Below, piece by piece: positions 33,381-42,597 of a stretch of DNA of 64,000 nucleotides. The translations under genes and the position numbers were made by a program. Positions within the stretch are counted from its first letter, which is position 1; every line of letters begins with the position of its first letter. The notes beneath the pieces were generated by a model. The model saw nothing but the letters and a program-made list of their open reading frames with translations, had not been told where the DNA came from and searched no databases. This DNA comes from Flavobacterium cupriresistens. GTDB taxonomy: Bacteria > Bacteroidota > Bacteroidia > Flavobacteriales > Flavobacteriaceae. The stretch covers positions 1,922,001 to 1,986,000 of the forward strand of contig NZ_CP087134.1 of assembly GCF_020911925.1 (NCBI RefSeq). Reading direction: 5' to 3'.

Positions 33381-34901
33381 TTACAATAACGAATGACAAG
33401 TCATAGCTGCCGGTTGCTGAACTCCCATTAGCTCTAAGATTGTTGGTGCAATATCTCCTAAAACACCATCATTAATGTTTTTCAGTTCTTTGTCAACCAG
33501 GATAATAGGCACCGGGTTTGTGGTGTGGGCTGTATTTGGGCTTCCGTCAGGATTGATCATTGTTTCGCAATTTCCGTGGTCGGCAATTACAATCGTAGTA
33601 TAATCATTTGCCAAAGCCGCTTCGATAACCCCTTTTACACAGGCGTCAACCGCTTCACAAGCCAGAATTGCAGCACTCATGATTCCGGTATGCCCTACCA
33701 TGTCACCATTGGCAAAATTAAGACATACAAAATCAACTTCGCCTTTGTTTAATTCCGGAACAAGAGCATCTTTCAATTCGTAGGCACTCATTTCCGGTTG
33801 AAGGTCGTAAGTGGCTACTTTTGGAGAGTTTCTTAAAATTCTGGATTCTCCGTCAAAAGGAGTTTCTCTTCCACCTGAAAAGAAAAAAGTAACGTGTGGG
33901 TACTTTTCCGTTTCGGCAATACGGATCTGTTTTTTACCGGCTTTTTCTAAAACTTCACCAAGAGTTTCAGTGATGTTGTCTTTATTGTAAACCACTTTTA
34001 CGTTTTGATACGTTTCGTCGTAGTTGGTAAGCGTAACATAATACAGGTTCAGCTTGTGCATGTTTTGCTCGTGAAAGTCTTGCTGCGAAAGCGCTTCTGT
34101 AAGTTCACGACCCCTGTCTGTTCTGAAATTAAAGAAAATCACCACATCATCATCAGCGATAGTTGCCAATGGTTTCTGTTGTTCGTCAACTAATACGATT
34201 GGTTCGATAAATTCATCGGTTATGTTGTTGGCGTAACTGTCAAGCACACTTGCAACCGCATTTTGAGAAGTTTTTCCCTGTGCATTTACAAGTAAATCAT
34301 AAGCTAATTTGACACGTTCCCAACGTTTATCACGGTCCATTGCGTAATAACGACCTATGATAGACGCAATTTTTACAGGAGTATCTTTAATGTGATCTTC
34401 TAAATCATGAATGTATTTTGCTCCCGATTTAGGATCCACATCACGACCGTCTGTGAAAGCATGGATGAAAACATTTTGCAAACCATATTCCTGAGAAGCA
34501 TCAATCAATCCGCGTAAATGAGACGTGTGAGAGTGTACGCCACCATCAGAAACTAATCCTAAAAAGTGTACTTTTTTGTTATTCTCTTTGGCATAAGTAA
34601 AGGCATCAATAAGCACTTGTTCTTTGGCAAGTGTTTGATGTGCTACTGCCAGATTTATTTTGGCTAAATCCTGGTATACAATTCTTCCTGCACCAAGATT
34701 CATGTGACCGACTTCGCTATTTCCCATCTGACCTTCCGGTAGACCAACGTTTAAGCCATCGGTTCTAAGTTGGGCGCTTGGGTAGTTTTGGTAAAGACTG
34801 TTTATAAAAGGAACATTTGCATTGTCTATTGCAGAAACTTTAGGATCAGGAGATTTCCCCCATCCGTCTAAAATCATTAGTATAACTTTCTTGTTCATCA
34901 T
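33381..34901 (-). CDS. gpmI: 2,3-bisphosphoglycerate-independent phosphoglycerate mutase
   Basis: About 506 residues from MMNKKVILMILDGWG (34901); the frame runs 14 codons further but that part is leader, and a promoter lies in it. Alkaline-phosphatase-like fold with two domains. Visible are the metal Asp in LILDGWG-like MILDGWG, the catalytic Ser in QMGNSEVGHMNLGAG, HAFTDGRDVDPKSG, FFNFRTDRGREL and the late metal sites in NFANGDMVGHTG and IADHGNCETM. It interconverts 3- and 2-phosphoglycerate in glycolysis and gluconeogenesis with two Mn2+, in the cytosol. Single gene. Confidence 0.95.
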   Translation of the reverse strand: MMNKKVILMILDGWGKSPDPKVSAIDNANVPFINSLYQNYPSAQLRTDGLNVGLPEGQMGNSEVGHMNLGAGRIVYQDLAKINLAVAHQTLAKEQVLIDAFTYAKENNKKVHFLGLVSDGGVHSHTSHLRGLIDASQEYGLQNVFIHAFTDGRDVDPKSGAKYIHDLEDHIKDTPVKIASIIGRYYAMDRDKRWERVKLAYDLLVNAQGKTSQNAVASVLDSYANNITDEFIEPIVLVDEQQKPLATIADDDVVIFFNFRTDRGRELTEALSQQDFHEQNMHKLNLYYVTLTNYDETYQNVKVVYNKDNITETLGEVLEKAGKKQIRIAETEKYPHVTFFFSGGRETPFDGESRILRNSPKVATYDLQPEMSAYELKDALVPELNKGEVDFVCLNFANGDMVGHTGIMSAAILACEAVDACVKGVIEAALANDYTTIVIADHGNCETMINPDGSPNTAHTTNPVPIILVDKELKNINDGVLGDIAPTILELMGVQQPAAMTCHSLL

Positions 34902-34914
34902 TTTTTGTTTTCTA

Positions 34915-34943
34915 CAAAGATAAACCATTTCTAAAAGGAGCAA
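34915..34943 (-). promoter_or_regulatory. gpmI promoter
   Basis: Minus strand reads TTG (complement of 34941-34943), 18 bases, then TATCTTTG (complement of 34915-34922). This fits the Bacteroidota promoter pattern closely and sets the start of gpmI at 34901 or 34898, not upstream. Confidence 0.65.
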
Positions 34944-35037
34944 GGAAGCATTGTTACAATTACAGTTAATAAAATGAACCGTATTGAAAAATACTAATTT
35001 AATTATAGAAGCCTTTATTTTTTAAAATTAATTCAGA

Positions 35038-37467
35038 CTAGACTCCGTTTTTAAGCCTGTTTTTGACGGCATTGTAGTCAATGAAATATTTGACACTTAC
35101 AGAAAAAATGTGTTTTAGAGCCTCATTGTTCAGCAGGTTGGTTACATTAGATCCGTAATCTTTGTCAATAACACGCTCAAAATTAGAAGCATTGTTTCTA
35201 TATAAAACAGAAAGCTGACTTCCAGGCGCAAACCACCAGGAGTACGATAAATCGGCATTCCAGGAATAAAAACTGGAATTTTTGTTTTTCGTGTATTCGG
35301 GATAAGTAGTTAAAGTTCCGTTAGATTCTAGTTGAAGTATTTCTTTGTTCTCTGCAAACGACCAATATTGACGAACGGCCAGATTGATGGTCATGGTGCT
35401 GTTTAGGGCATATTTCCCGCCTAGCGTATTAGAGTAAGTGATTACAGTTCTATTGGCAAAAACGATATCCTTTGGAGTGTCCTGATTGTTGTCCTGATCA
35501 AAACTGTCAATATAGCCTTTGTTGTTGTTTCTTCTAAGGAAACTAAAAGTATAATTTAATAACAGTTTGTCACTAAAACGGTATCTCGGACCAATATCGA
35601 AACCGTAATTTATGCGTCCCGGTTCATCCATAATGGCAATGGTAGGATTGAAATCCAGCGCAAATTTATAATTGTAGTTGGTCGAAACACTTGCCCACGA
35701 TTCAAATCTTCTTGGGAGAGCGACATATCTATTGGTTGCTCTCGGTTCGTAATAATCGTAAGACTCAAAAGGGTATAAAGAAATACCGAAACCGTAATAA
35801 TTGTTTTTTATGGTAGTTACATTTGTATTTACGGCAATATTGCTCTCCTGAATTTTTCCGGAATCCTTGTTGAATTCGGTGTAGGTGTTAAGGTTGACTT
35901 TAAATGCGTTAAAGAGTTTCGTAGGATTCAGGATTCTATAATTGGCATTTCCAAAAAAGTTGTAATAATTGGTATAGAAATTAATTCCTAAATCATTAGG
36001 ATCGTAATCTTTAGATACAAAATCGGAGCCTATGCTATAACGATAGTTTCCGCTGGTTTCTGCAAAGCCAATGTTGGCGTATATTCCGTTTTTATCTTCT
36101 GTATCATGGACGGTACTGTATTTGAAATTTCCCGATAAGTTATAAGTATTGGCTTTAGTGTTTAAATCCCAAACCAAAGCCGAAACATTGGAGTCTCTGA
36201 AATGACCATTTCGGGTCACATTCGTATTAATGAAGGTTACAGATGAGTTTTTACGAAAACGTTGGTCTAAAACCAGAACATTGTAGTTCATTAACGGCTC
36301 GGCAATTACACGTCTGGTTTCTCCTGTGAGGGTATCTTTTATAGTGGCAAATGTTTTTTCTGTCACAGCATTTAAAATTCCAATACCAAGACCTTTTTTG
36401 GTTCGTCCTGAAATTTTCAGGGCATTGATCAGATTTACATTCTGCGGGTCCTCTATTATCTTCTCATTATCCTCCAGATCCGGTTCAATAGTTGGTTTGC
36501 CTCCAATTCTTCTCGAATAAAACAATTCTCCTTTATTAAAGAGATCTGTTCCTTCGGTAAAAAAGGCTCTGTTTTCATTGAATTGTTGTTCAAACGGACC
36601 CAGATTCAAAATCTGATCATCGTATTTTGCCTGTCCGAAATCGGGGACCAAAATAGCGTCCAGTGTAAAAGCATCGTTTATACCGTACTTAATATCCATT
36701 CCGCCTTTCATTGTACCATACGTTTGTTGATTTCCGGCAGCATTTAAATAGTAAGAAGCATAAGGCATAAAGAACAATCGGGTAGGAGGTTTGATGTTTT
36801 CAATTCCTTCCAGATTACCATTTTGTTGTGTGAAAGTACCTATTTTAGTATTGATTATGGTCCAGGTGTATTTTTTTCGCTCGCGTTTGATTTCTCTGAA
36901 AAAGTTAATTCCCCAAGTTTGTTTCTTTCCTTCTGAAAAACGTAAGGCAGCGTAGGGAATTTTCATTTCGACAACCCATCCTTTATCGGTCAGCACGGCT
37001 TTACTGATCCAGATCGCGTCCCAGGAATAATCTTCGCCGTTTGCATCCGTCATAATACAATCTGCCTGGACGTCAGCTGCGGATACAAAAAATTCGAAGT
37101 TCTGCTGACCGTCATTAAAACCATTTATAAAAACACCAAAAAGATCGGCTGTTCCAAAATCATCTCTTTGAGAAATCTCTTTTAGTATTTTATTGGGTTC
37201 ATCGTCGTGCATAATGGCACCTATATAAAGAGCGTCGTTATTGTACAGCACTTTGATTTCGGTTTTTTTTGTGTCGGGAATTGGTTTTCCGTTATCCGGT
37301 TCAAACATGATAAAATCGGAAGCAACGGTTGCCGTTTCCCAAGCTGGTTCATCCAGTTTTCCGTCAATAGAAATACCTTGCGAAATTTGCTGTGCCTGCA
37401 AAGTTTTCTTTTGGCTGTAAATCCAAAAAGAGGAGAGAAGAAGGGTAAAAAAAACTAAATTTTTCAT
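35038..37467 (-). CDS. DUF5916 outer-membrane protein with CBM9-like N-terminal domain
   Basis: About 809 residues from MKNLVFFTLLLSSFWIYSQ (37467), a clear signal peptide; the open frame runs 27 codons further without support. Residues about 25-215 form a CBM9-like domain (ISIDGKLDEPAWETA, DALYIGAIMHDDEPN). The rest is a DUF5916 beta-rich region that probably makes an outer-membrane barrel; the end has alternating strands such as YSWNADLSYSWWFAPGSQLSVLY. Families of this build are common in Bacteroidota and have no proven function, though the CBM9-like part may bind sugars. Single gene. Confidence 0.82.
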   Translation of the reverse strand: MKNLVFFTLLLSSFWIYSQKKTLQAQQISQGISIDGKLDEPAWETATVASDFIMFEPDNGKPIPDTKKTEIKVLYNNDALYIGAIMHDDEPNKILKEISQRDDFGTADLFGVFINGFNDGQQNFEFFVSAADVQADCIMTDANGEDYSWDAIWISKAVLTDKGWVVEMKIPYAALRFSEGKKQTWGINFFREIKRERKKYTWTIINTKIGTFTQQNGNLEGIENIKPPTRLFFMPYASYYLNAAGNQQTYGTMKGGMDIKYGINDAFTLDAILVPDFGQAKYDDQILNLGPFEQQFNENRAFFTEGTDLFNKGELFYSRRIGGKPTIEPDLEDNEKIIEDPQNVNLINALKISGRTKKGLGIGILNAVTEKTFATIKDTLTGETRRVIAEPLMNYNVLVLDQRFRKNSSVTFINTNVTRNGHFRDSNVSALVWDLNTKANTYNLSGNFKYSTVHDTEDKNGIYANIGFAETSGNYRYSIGSDFVSKDYDPNDLGINFYTNYYNFFGNANYRILNPTKLFNAFKVNLNTYTEFNKDSGKIQESNIAVNTNVTTIKNNYYGFGISLYPFESYDYYEPRATNRYVALPRRFESWASVSTNYNYKFALDFNPTIAIMDEPGRINYGFDIGPRYRFSDKLLLNYTFSFLRRNNNKGYIDSFDQDNNQDTPKDIVFANRTVITYSNTLGGKYALNSTMTINLAVRQYWSFAENKEILQLESNGTLTTYPEYTKNKNSSFYSWNADLSYSWWFAPGSQLSVLYRNNASNFERVIDKDYGSNVTNLLNNEALKHIFSVSVKYFIDYNAVKNRLKNGV

Positions 37468-37773
37468 GGAACCTATATAGAGAGTAAATGTGATAATTGA
37501 TTTATGTAAAGACGGAATTTTTTTGTAATTGTGGCAGTTTTGAGTCAAATGGTGCGAAAAATACGTGCTTTTTAACTACCGAATCGAAAAAAAAGTTTTT
37601 TACCAGTAAATTCTTTGTAAAATTAATTTTTTTAGTCCGTTATGCTAATTTTTTCCTTTAGAATTGTTAAAATTTAAACAAAAAGACCTTGATTAACATT
37701 GTTTTATTTTGCTGGCTAGGTTTTTTTTATACATTTGCGATGCCCAAATTTTTTATTAACCTAAAGAAATTCA
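37468..37773. other. Divergent intergenic region with the L,D-transpeptidase promoter
   Basis: The 306 bases between DUF5916 and the rightward L,D-transpeptidase gene hold the promoter at 37707-37737. No convincing promoter was found for the leftward gene. No repeat or further frame was noticed. Confidence 0.5.
37707..37737 (+). promoter_or_regulatory. Promoter of the L,D-transpeptidase gene at 37774
   Basis: TTTTG at 37707-37711, an 18-base spacer and TACATTTG at 37730-37737. Both boxes and spacing match the Bacteroidota consensus; the start codon is 37 bases downstream. Confidence 0.7.
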
Positions 37774-38496
37774 ATGATTTACAAAATTTATCCATTACTG
37801 GTGTTTTTACTTTTGTCTTTTGGTAGAGATTCTAAAAACACAATCGAACTAAAAAAGGTGACAACAAAAAGTATTGCCAAAGTTGAAAAACTGACGGTTG
37901 ATGCTAAAATTGAAAGTGTATACCACGCCTTAAATTCAAACAATTTTTCGTTACCGGAACTCAGGACTTTTTCTGAAGCTTTAAAAGGGTTTTACTTACT
38001 CAAAGAAAGAGGTGTTGTTCAGAAAGACATTTTGACTTTAATTGATTTTAGTCTTTCATCCAACGTCAAACGCCTTTGGGTGATTGATATGGGAACTAAT
38101 ACTATTCTATTTCAATCTTTGGTAGCGCATGGCAGGAATACGGGTGAAGAATTTGCATCAGCATTTTCAAACTCGAATTCATCCTTCAAAAGTAGTTTAG
38201 GGTTTTATGCCACAGGCGAAATTTACCAAGGAAAACACGGAGCTTCCTTACGTTTGGATGGTTTAGAAAGAGGAGTTAATGACAATGCCCGCGAAAGGGG
38301 AGTTGTGGTTCATGGTGCCGATTATGTTTCAGAATCGTTCATCAGAAACAATAAAAGATTAGGAAGAAGCCAGGGCTGTCCCGCTCTTCCGGTTGAATTG
38401 ACAAATGAAATTATTCAGGTTATAAAAGATAAGTCGTGTTTGTATATTTATCATCCGTCGAGAGGATTCTCGGCAGAAGAGAAGTTAATCTCGTAA
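37774..38496 (+). CDS. Murein L,D-transpeptidase catalytic domain protein
   Basis: A 240-residue exported protein with signal peptide 1-17 (IYPLLVFLLLSFG). The YkuD-type L,D-transpeptidase catalytic motif is present as HG in VVVHGADYVSE and the nucleophile cysteine in RLGRSQGCPALP; it belongs to the shorter murein L,D-transpeptidase catalytic-domain family. It should form or cut 3-3 crosslinks, or attach proteins, in periplasmic peptidoglycan. It converges on a second L,D-transpeptidase gene and overlaps its 3' end by 12 bases. Confidence 0.85.
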   Translation: MIYKIYPLLVFLLLSFGRDSKNTIELKKVTTKSIAKVEKLTVDAKIESVYHALNSNNFSLPELRTFSEALKGFYLLKERGVVQKDILTLIDFSLSSNVKRLWVIDMGTNTILFQSLVAHGRNTGEEFASAFSNSNSSFKSSLGFYATGEIYQGKHGASLRLDGLERGVNDNARERGVVVHGADYVSESFIRNNKRLGRSQGCPALPVELTNEIIQVIKDKSCLYIYHPSRGFSAEEKLIS

Positions 38497-40089
38497 CTTA
38501 CTATACAAATCCGAATCTAAATTATAAATATCAGCTCTGAAAATGAGCTGATTTTTTTTGCTCCATGCGGTCCAATACCACTGATATAAAGCATATTTTT
38601 TTCTGATTTTAACACTGATTGTTTTTTTAGTTTCAATAATAGAGTCAATTTTTTCTTTCGGCCAGCTTACCGATACATCGGAAGAGTCTAAAACATGCTC
38701 TGCCAATTCCAATGGATTCTCTATACGAACGCAGCCCGAACTTAACGAACGATTGTTTCTTCCAAAATAATTGCGATGATTCGTATCGTGTAAGTACACG
38801 CTATGATGATTTGGAAATAAAATTTTCATGACACCCAAGGAGTTGTTATAACCGGGACTTTGTACGTAGCGGTATTTCCCCGGATTGTTTTCGTTCCATG
38901 CAGCAGGTTCTACCGCATTTCCGGCGCTGTCATATATAGTAATGTTTTTTTTGCTGAGGTAATTTCGATTGCGTTTCATTTCCGGAACAACATCTTCCTT
39001 TAAAATAGTAGGAGGAACAGTCCATGTCGGGTTAAAAACAATCGTTCTGAGTTTCGACGTTATAATTGGTGTTTTTCTCTTACTGGTTCCTACGACAATA
39101 TTTCGAACCAAAGTGGTGTCCTGTTTTTCAACCACATTTAAACTGTAATTTGGAATGTTGATGATAAAATAGTTTTCCGCTAGTTCATTGGTATACCATC
39201 TCCATCGCTCCAAGTTGGCGATAATTTGTTCCTTTCTTTTGTTTTTAGAAAAGTTCAAAGCGCTTATGGTTCCTACGCCAATAACTCCATCGGCGGCTAA
39301 ACCATGTCTTTCCTGAAATTTTTTAACAGACTCGAATGTTTTTTGATCGTAAATTTCGGTCAGGCTATCTTTTCTTCCCGACATGTCTTTCCAGAACAAA
39401 AGCCTTTTTTTGATGTTTATTAAGGCACTGCTGGTATCATTTAATGTGATTTTTGTTTTATCAGGAGATTCTATTTTTTTTATGTCACTATCATCCGGAT
39501 ACGTATCGATGATTTTAAGTGCTGCTAATAGTTGTTTATAGGTATATGATTTTGACTGACAATTTTCGGCCAGACTGTCTAATTTGTCTTTGTTGAAAGC
39601 TTTTACAAGAGCAGTATTGACGTCAAATGTCTTTTCTTCTAAATCCCAATCGGCATATAGTTTTTTAGGATCTAATTTCCCTTTATACAAATGCGTTAAA
39701 TACAATTCGAAATTATAAGTGAGTAAGGTGTCGTAATTGGCTAAGTCCGTATCGCTTAAAGAGCTTATCTTTTTTTCGAATTTTTCTAATGCTTTTATTT
39801 TGTAATCGTCTGGATTTAAGCCTAGTTCATCCGATTTTTTTAATAAGGATAAAACGTAAGTTCTCTTTTTTAAATTTCCCCAGACTGTTTTGTTTTCTGA
39901 GGAAAGATAAAATTGTATAAGCGTTTCGCTTTTGAAAGTATTAAGGAGTGCAGTGTCAATTTGTACTTTTCTTTCGTCAGTAAGTATAAGCGCAGGAGGT
40001 CGAACGGCTTTTTTTACCGGAACTTTTAGAGTTTCCTTTTTGCAGCTAAACAGGATGCATAGTACTAATAAAAAGTAAAATTTGTTCAT
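38485..40089 (-). CDS. Lipoprotein L,D-transpeptidase with peptidoglycan-binding domain (YcbB/LdtD-like)
   Basis: A 534-residue probable lipoprotein with lipobox LFSC (Cys16). After a helical scaffold region come a PG_binding_1 domain (FESVKKFQERHGLAADGVIGVGTISALN, about 250-275) and a YkuD domain with HDTNHRNYFGR and the catalytic cysteine in SLSSGCVRIENP, followed by a C-terminal extension. This is the large YcbB architecture. It makes 3-3 peptidoglycan crosslinks that make cells tolerant to beta-lactams in other bacteria. Only one base separates it from the GNAT gene upstream, so the two share a transcript. Confidence 0.9.
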   Translation of the reverse strand: MNKFYFLLVLCILFSCKKETLKVPVKKAVRPPALILTDERKVQIDTALLNTFKSETLIQFYLSSENKTVWGNLKKRTYVLSLLKKSDELGLNPDDYKIKALEKFEKKISSLSDTDLANYDTLLTYNFELYLTHLYKGKLDPKKLYADWDLEEKTFDVNTALVKAFNKDKLDSLAENCQSKSYTYKQLLAALKIIDTYPDDSDIKKIESPDKTKITLNDTSSALINIKKRLLFWKDMSGRKDSLTEIYDQKTFESVKKFQERHGLAADGVIGVGTISALNFSKNKRKEQIIANLERWRWYTNELAENYFIINIPNYSLNVVEKQDTTLVRNIVVGTSKRKTPIITSKLRTIVFNPTWTVPPTILKEDVVPEMKRNRNYLSKKNITIYDSAGNAVEPAAWNENNPGKYRYVQSPGYNNSLGVMKILFPNHHSVYLHDTNHRNYFGRNNRSLSSGCVRIENPLELAEHVLDSSDVSVSWPKEKIDSIIETKKTISVKIRKKYALYQWYWTAWSKKNQLIFRADIYNLDSDLYSKLRD

Positions 40090-40090
40090 T

Positions 40091-40528
40091 TTATAATGGT
40101 TTATACATTAAATAGTGTTCCCCGACATCTGTGATCTCAAACGCTTCTCCTTCAGTTTGATAGTTCATTTTTTTGTAAAACCCAACAGCGGCTGTTCTTG
40201 CATTAAACCAAATTAAATCAACTTGATTTTCAACGCAATAGGCTTCGCAGTGTTTTACCAAAGCTTCACCTATTCCTTTTTTCTGATGAGTGTCTAAAAC
40301 GGCCATCCCACGAATTTGTGCTTGGTTTTTTTCGGCAAAGGTAGTGTTGATTTTTGTGAATAAGGAAATAATTCCTACTAAACTTTCGTCTGTGAACAGG
40401 CCAAAATGGTGTGTTGTCTCTAAATCGTCTCCATCAAAGACACAACTTTCTATAGGTTTCCCTTTTCTTAAAACGGGTTGACGGACGATATAGGTTTCTT
40501 TTGATGGTATTTCTTTAATAAGATTCAT
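40091..40528 (-). CDS. GNAT-family N-acetyltransferase
   Basis: A 145-residue single-domain acetyltransferase. The acetyl-CoA binding motif A is seen as AVLDTHQKKGIGEALVKHCE (QKKGIG is the Q/RxxGxG/A loop), followed by WFNARTAAVGFYKKMNYQTEG, the typical end of the fold. Substrate unknown. It is the first gene of a two-gene unit with the large L,D-transpeptidase. The spacing suggests co-translation but no shared pathway is proven. Confidence 0.85.
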   Translation of the reverse strand: MNLIKEIPSKETYIVRQPVLRKGKPIESCVFDGDDLETTHHFGLFTDESLVGIISLFTKINTTFAEKNQAQIRGMAVLDTHQKKGIGEALVKHCEAYCVENQVDLIWFNARTAAVGFYKKMNYQTEGEAFEITDVGEHYLMYKPL

Positions 40529-40643
40529 AATTTTGAAAAATAATTGGATGTGTAACTTTTTAACTTTAAATAAGTTATAAATTATTGTTGATTTTTATTG
40601 ATTTTTTTTGCGAAAAAGCTTGTTTTGAACTTGAATTATTCTC

Positions 40644-40651
40644 TATCTTTG
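40644..40651 (+). promoter_or_regulatory. -7 box for the first tRNA-Gly gene
   Basis: TATCTTTG matches TANNTTTG, 12 bases before the tRNA. A TTTTG at 40623-40627 with a 16-base spacer may be the -33 box. Confidence 0.6.
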
Positions 40652-40663
40652 CACCACAGTAAT

Positions 40664-40736
<73 letters not shown>

Positions 40737-40737
40737 C

Positions 40738-40773
40738 TAAAAAAACCGGAATTTAATCGTTTCGGTTTTTTTA
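40738..40773 (+). terminator. Terminator of the first tRNA-Gly gene
   Basis: Stem AAAAAAACCGGAA... against TTTCGGTTTTTTT (one unpaired G in the first arm) ends in a T run, right after the tRNA. Confidence 0.8.
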
Positions 40774-40823
40774 ACAAAGCTAAATAATTTTTGATTTTTA
40801 TTTTTTTAATTGATTTAATTATT

Positions 40824-40831
40824 TATATTTG
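40824..40831 (+). promoter_or_regulatory. -7 box for the second tRNA-Gly gene
   Basis: TATATTTG matches TANNTTTG, 12 bases before the second tRNA. The -33 box is unclear. The spacing to the tRNA matches that of copy 1. Confidence 0.6.
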
Positions 40832-40843
40832 CACCCTGTTAAT

Positions 40844-40916
<73 letters not shown>

Positions 40917-40919
40917 CTT

Positions 40920-40955
40920 TAAAAAACCGAAACATTTTATGTTTCGGTTTTTTTG
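40920..40955. terminator. Bidirectional terminator between tRNA-Gly copy 2 and pepE
   Basis: Stem AAAAAACCGAAACA / TGTTTCGGTTTTTT with an 8-base loop and T runs on both sides. It lies between the tRNA and the convergent pepE stop at 40959. Confidence 0.8.
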
Positions 40956-40958
40956 TTT

Positions 40959-41666
40959 TTAATTCAGATGGCTTAAGTCTGTTTCAGTTTCTAATTCCTC
41001 CGGATTTTGATCTTTTAAAAATAAACGAGCAGATAAAGCTCCTTTTAAAGTGATTTTATTTCCTTTTACTTCCAGCCAGCTTCCTTCTCTTAAACCTAAA
41101 ACCGGTATAGAATTAAAAGCGTGGAATTCTTTAATTCTCGTTTCGCGGGTTTCTCCCATATGTGTCGAGTTGATTTGAGGGTCTAAATAATGTGGGTTCA
41201 GGTTAAAAGGAATTAATCCTAAAGTCTGAAAACTTGGGGGGTAGATGATAGGCATGTCGTTCGTTGTCTGCATCGACAGACCGCAAATGTTGCTTCCTGC
41301 ACTGGTTCCTAAATAAGGCGTTCCGTTTTTTACAGTTTCAGAAAGGATTTGCATGATGTTATGTTGGTACAATTGTGTAACTAACAAAAAAGTGTTTCCG
41401 CCTCCTGTAAAAATACCTTCTGCATTTTTTATAGCAGCTGCTGCATCTTCACAGGTATGAATTCCTTTTACAGCAATATTAATTGTTGCAAATGCCTGTG
41501 TTACTTTTTCGGTATATTCGTCGTGCGTGATTCCACCCGGTCGTGCAAATGGAATAAATAAAATGCTTTTGCAATCTTTGAAATGTTGTTGTAATGTAGG
41601 TAATAAATACGCTAAATAGCTGCCTTCGTGTAAGGTAGAAGTGCTGGCAATGATAATGCTTTTCAT
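40959..41666 (-). CDS. pepE: Dipeptidase E (alpha-aspartyl dipeptidase, S51)
   Basis: A 235-residue protein of the S51 class. The catalytic serine is in YLGTSAGSNICGLS (GTSAGS), with the GGGNTFLLV block before it and the conserved LNPHYLDPQINSTHMGETRETRIKEF after it. It hydrolyses dipeptides with an N-terminal aspartate, in the cytosol. Length matches the E. coli enzyme (229). It is read towards the two tRNA genes and stops at a bidirectional terminator. Confidence 0.92.
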   Translation of the reverse strand: MKSIIIASTSTLHEGSYLAYLLPTLQQHFKDCKSILFIPFARPGGITHDEYTEKVTQAFATINIAVKGIHTCEDAAAAIKNAEGIFTGGGNTFLLVTQLYQHNIMQILSETVKNGTPYLGTSAGSNICGLSMQTTNDMPIIYPPSFQTLGLIPFNLNPHYLDPQINSTHMGETRETRIKEFHAFNSIPVLGLREGSWLEVKGNKITLKGALSARLFLKDQNPEELETETDLSHLN

Positions 41667-41829
41667 AAAAATATGGACTCAAATTGATTCCGTTAAAGAT
41701 ATTAAAAACTCCTTTTCGATTCTGGAAATCCGCAGTTTAATTAACATATTTTTACCAAGCCGTTAGTATTAAATTTAGAAGACATTAAGATATTTTTACA
41801 TTTTTAAGAATAATTTTAATCTTTATATT

Positions 41830-42597
41830 TTGAGCGATAAGTTTTTATGTGTTTTGATTATTGTTTTGAGCCAGTCGGTGTGGGGGCAAAGTCAGGAGCG
41901 TATAGCTATTAATGGAAAGATAGCCTCCAATACCAATGATTTGGAAGGGGTTTATGTGGTAAACGCTCAAACAGAAGTTATGGCTACAACGAGTGGAGAC
42001 GGTGCTTTTTCTATTATGGCTAAAGCTGGAGATACCCTTGTTTTTTCTTCCATACAATTTAAAGAAAGCAGGGTTCTGCTAACGACTGAAAATTTTTCTG
42101 ATCTCAATTTTACAGTACGATTAAATATGGTAATGCATCATTTACAGGAAGTTATTGTGCGGAATTATAGCGGAATTAATGCTGTTTCTTTAGGGATTAT
42201 TCCTGGTGATCAGAAAAAATATACACAAGCAGAGCGGAAATTACATACCGCAACAGCTTTAAATCCTACTGCAAATGCAGGATTAATGGCAGGCGGATCA
42301 GTTTCGGCAGATCCGTTGTTTAATTTTTTATCGGGTCGAACAGCCATGTTGAAAAAAGAGGTTGCAGTAGAGAAAAAGGAACTTTTTATGAAGCTTTTGG
42401 AAAAAATGTTTAGTATGGATCATTTTGTGAACAGACTGAAAATCCCTGCTGAATACGTAAAAGGATTTGAATATTATGCAGTAGATAATGATAAATTTAC
42501 CGTTATTTTGAACTCTGATAATAAAACAGCTACTGAATTCCTACTGGGAGAACTGGCTGTAAAATACAAAGAAATACTTGCGATTGAAAACAAATAA
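41830..42597 (+). CDS. CarboxypepD_reg-like domain protein, paralogue 1
   Basis: A 255-residue secreted protein starting at TTG, signal peptide to about 19 (VLIIVLSQSVWGQ). A CarboxypepD_reg-like domain covers about 24-100 (INGKIASNTNDLEGVYVVNAQ, GDGAFSIMAKAGDTLVFSSIQF). The C-terminal half (GIIPGDQKKYTQAERK, SGRTAMLKKEVAVEKKE, LKIPAEYVKGFEYYAVD) is shared with the next gene. This family is common in Bacteroidota and of unknown function, perhaps a periplasmic binding module. First of a five-gene operon reaching the M1 peptidase. Confidence 0.75.
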   Translation: MSDKFLCVLIIVLSQSVWGQSQERIAINGKIASNTNDLEGVYVVNAQTEVMATTSGDGAFSIMAKAGDTLVFSSIQFKESRVLLTTENFSDLNFTVRLNMVMHHLQEVIVRNYSGINAVSLGIIPGDQKKYTQAERKLHTATALNPTANAGLMAGGSVSADPLFNFLSGRTAMLKKEVAVEKKELFMKLLEKMFSMDHFVNRLKIPAEYVKGFEYYAVDNDKFTVILNSDNKTATEFLLGELAVKYKEILAIENK

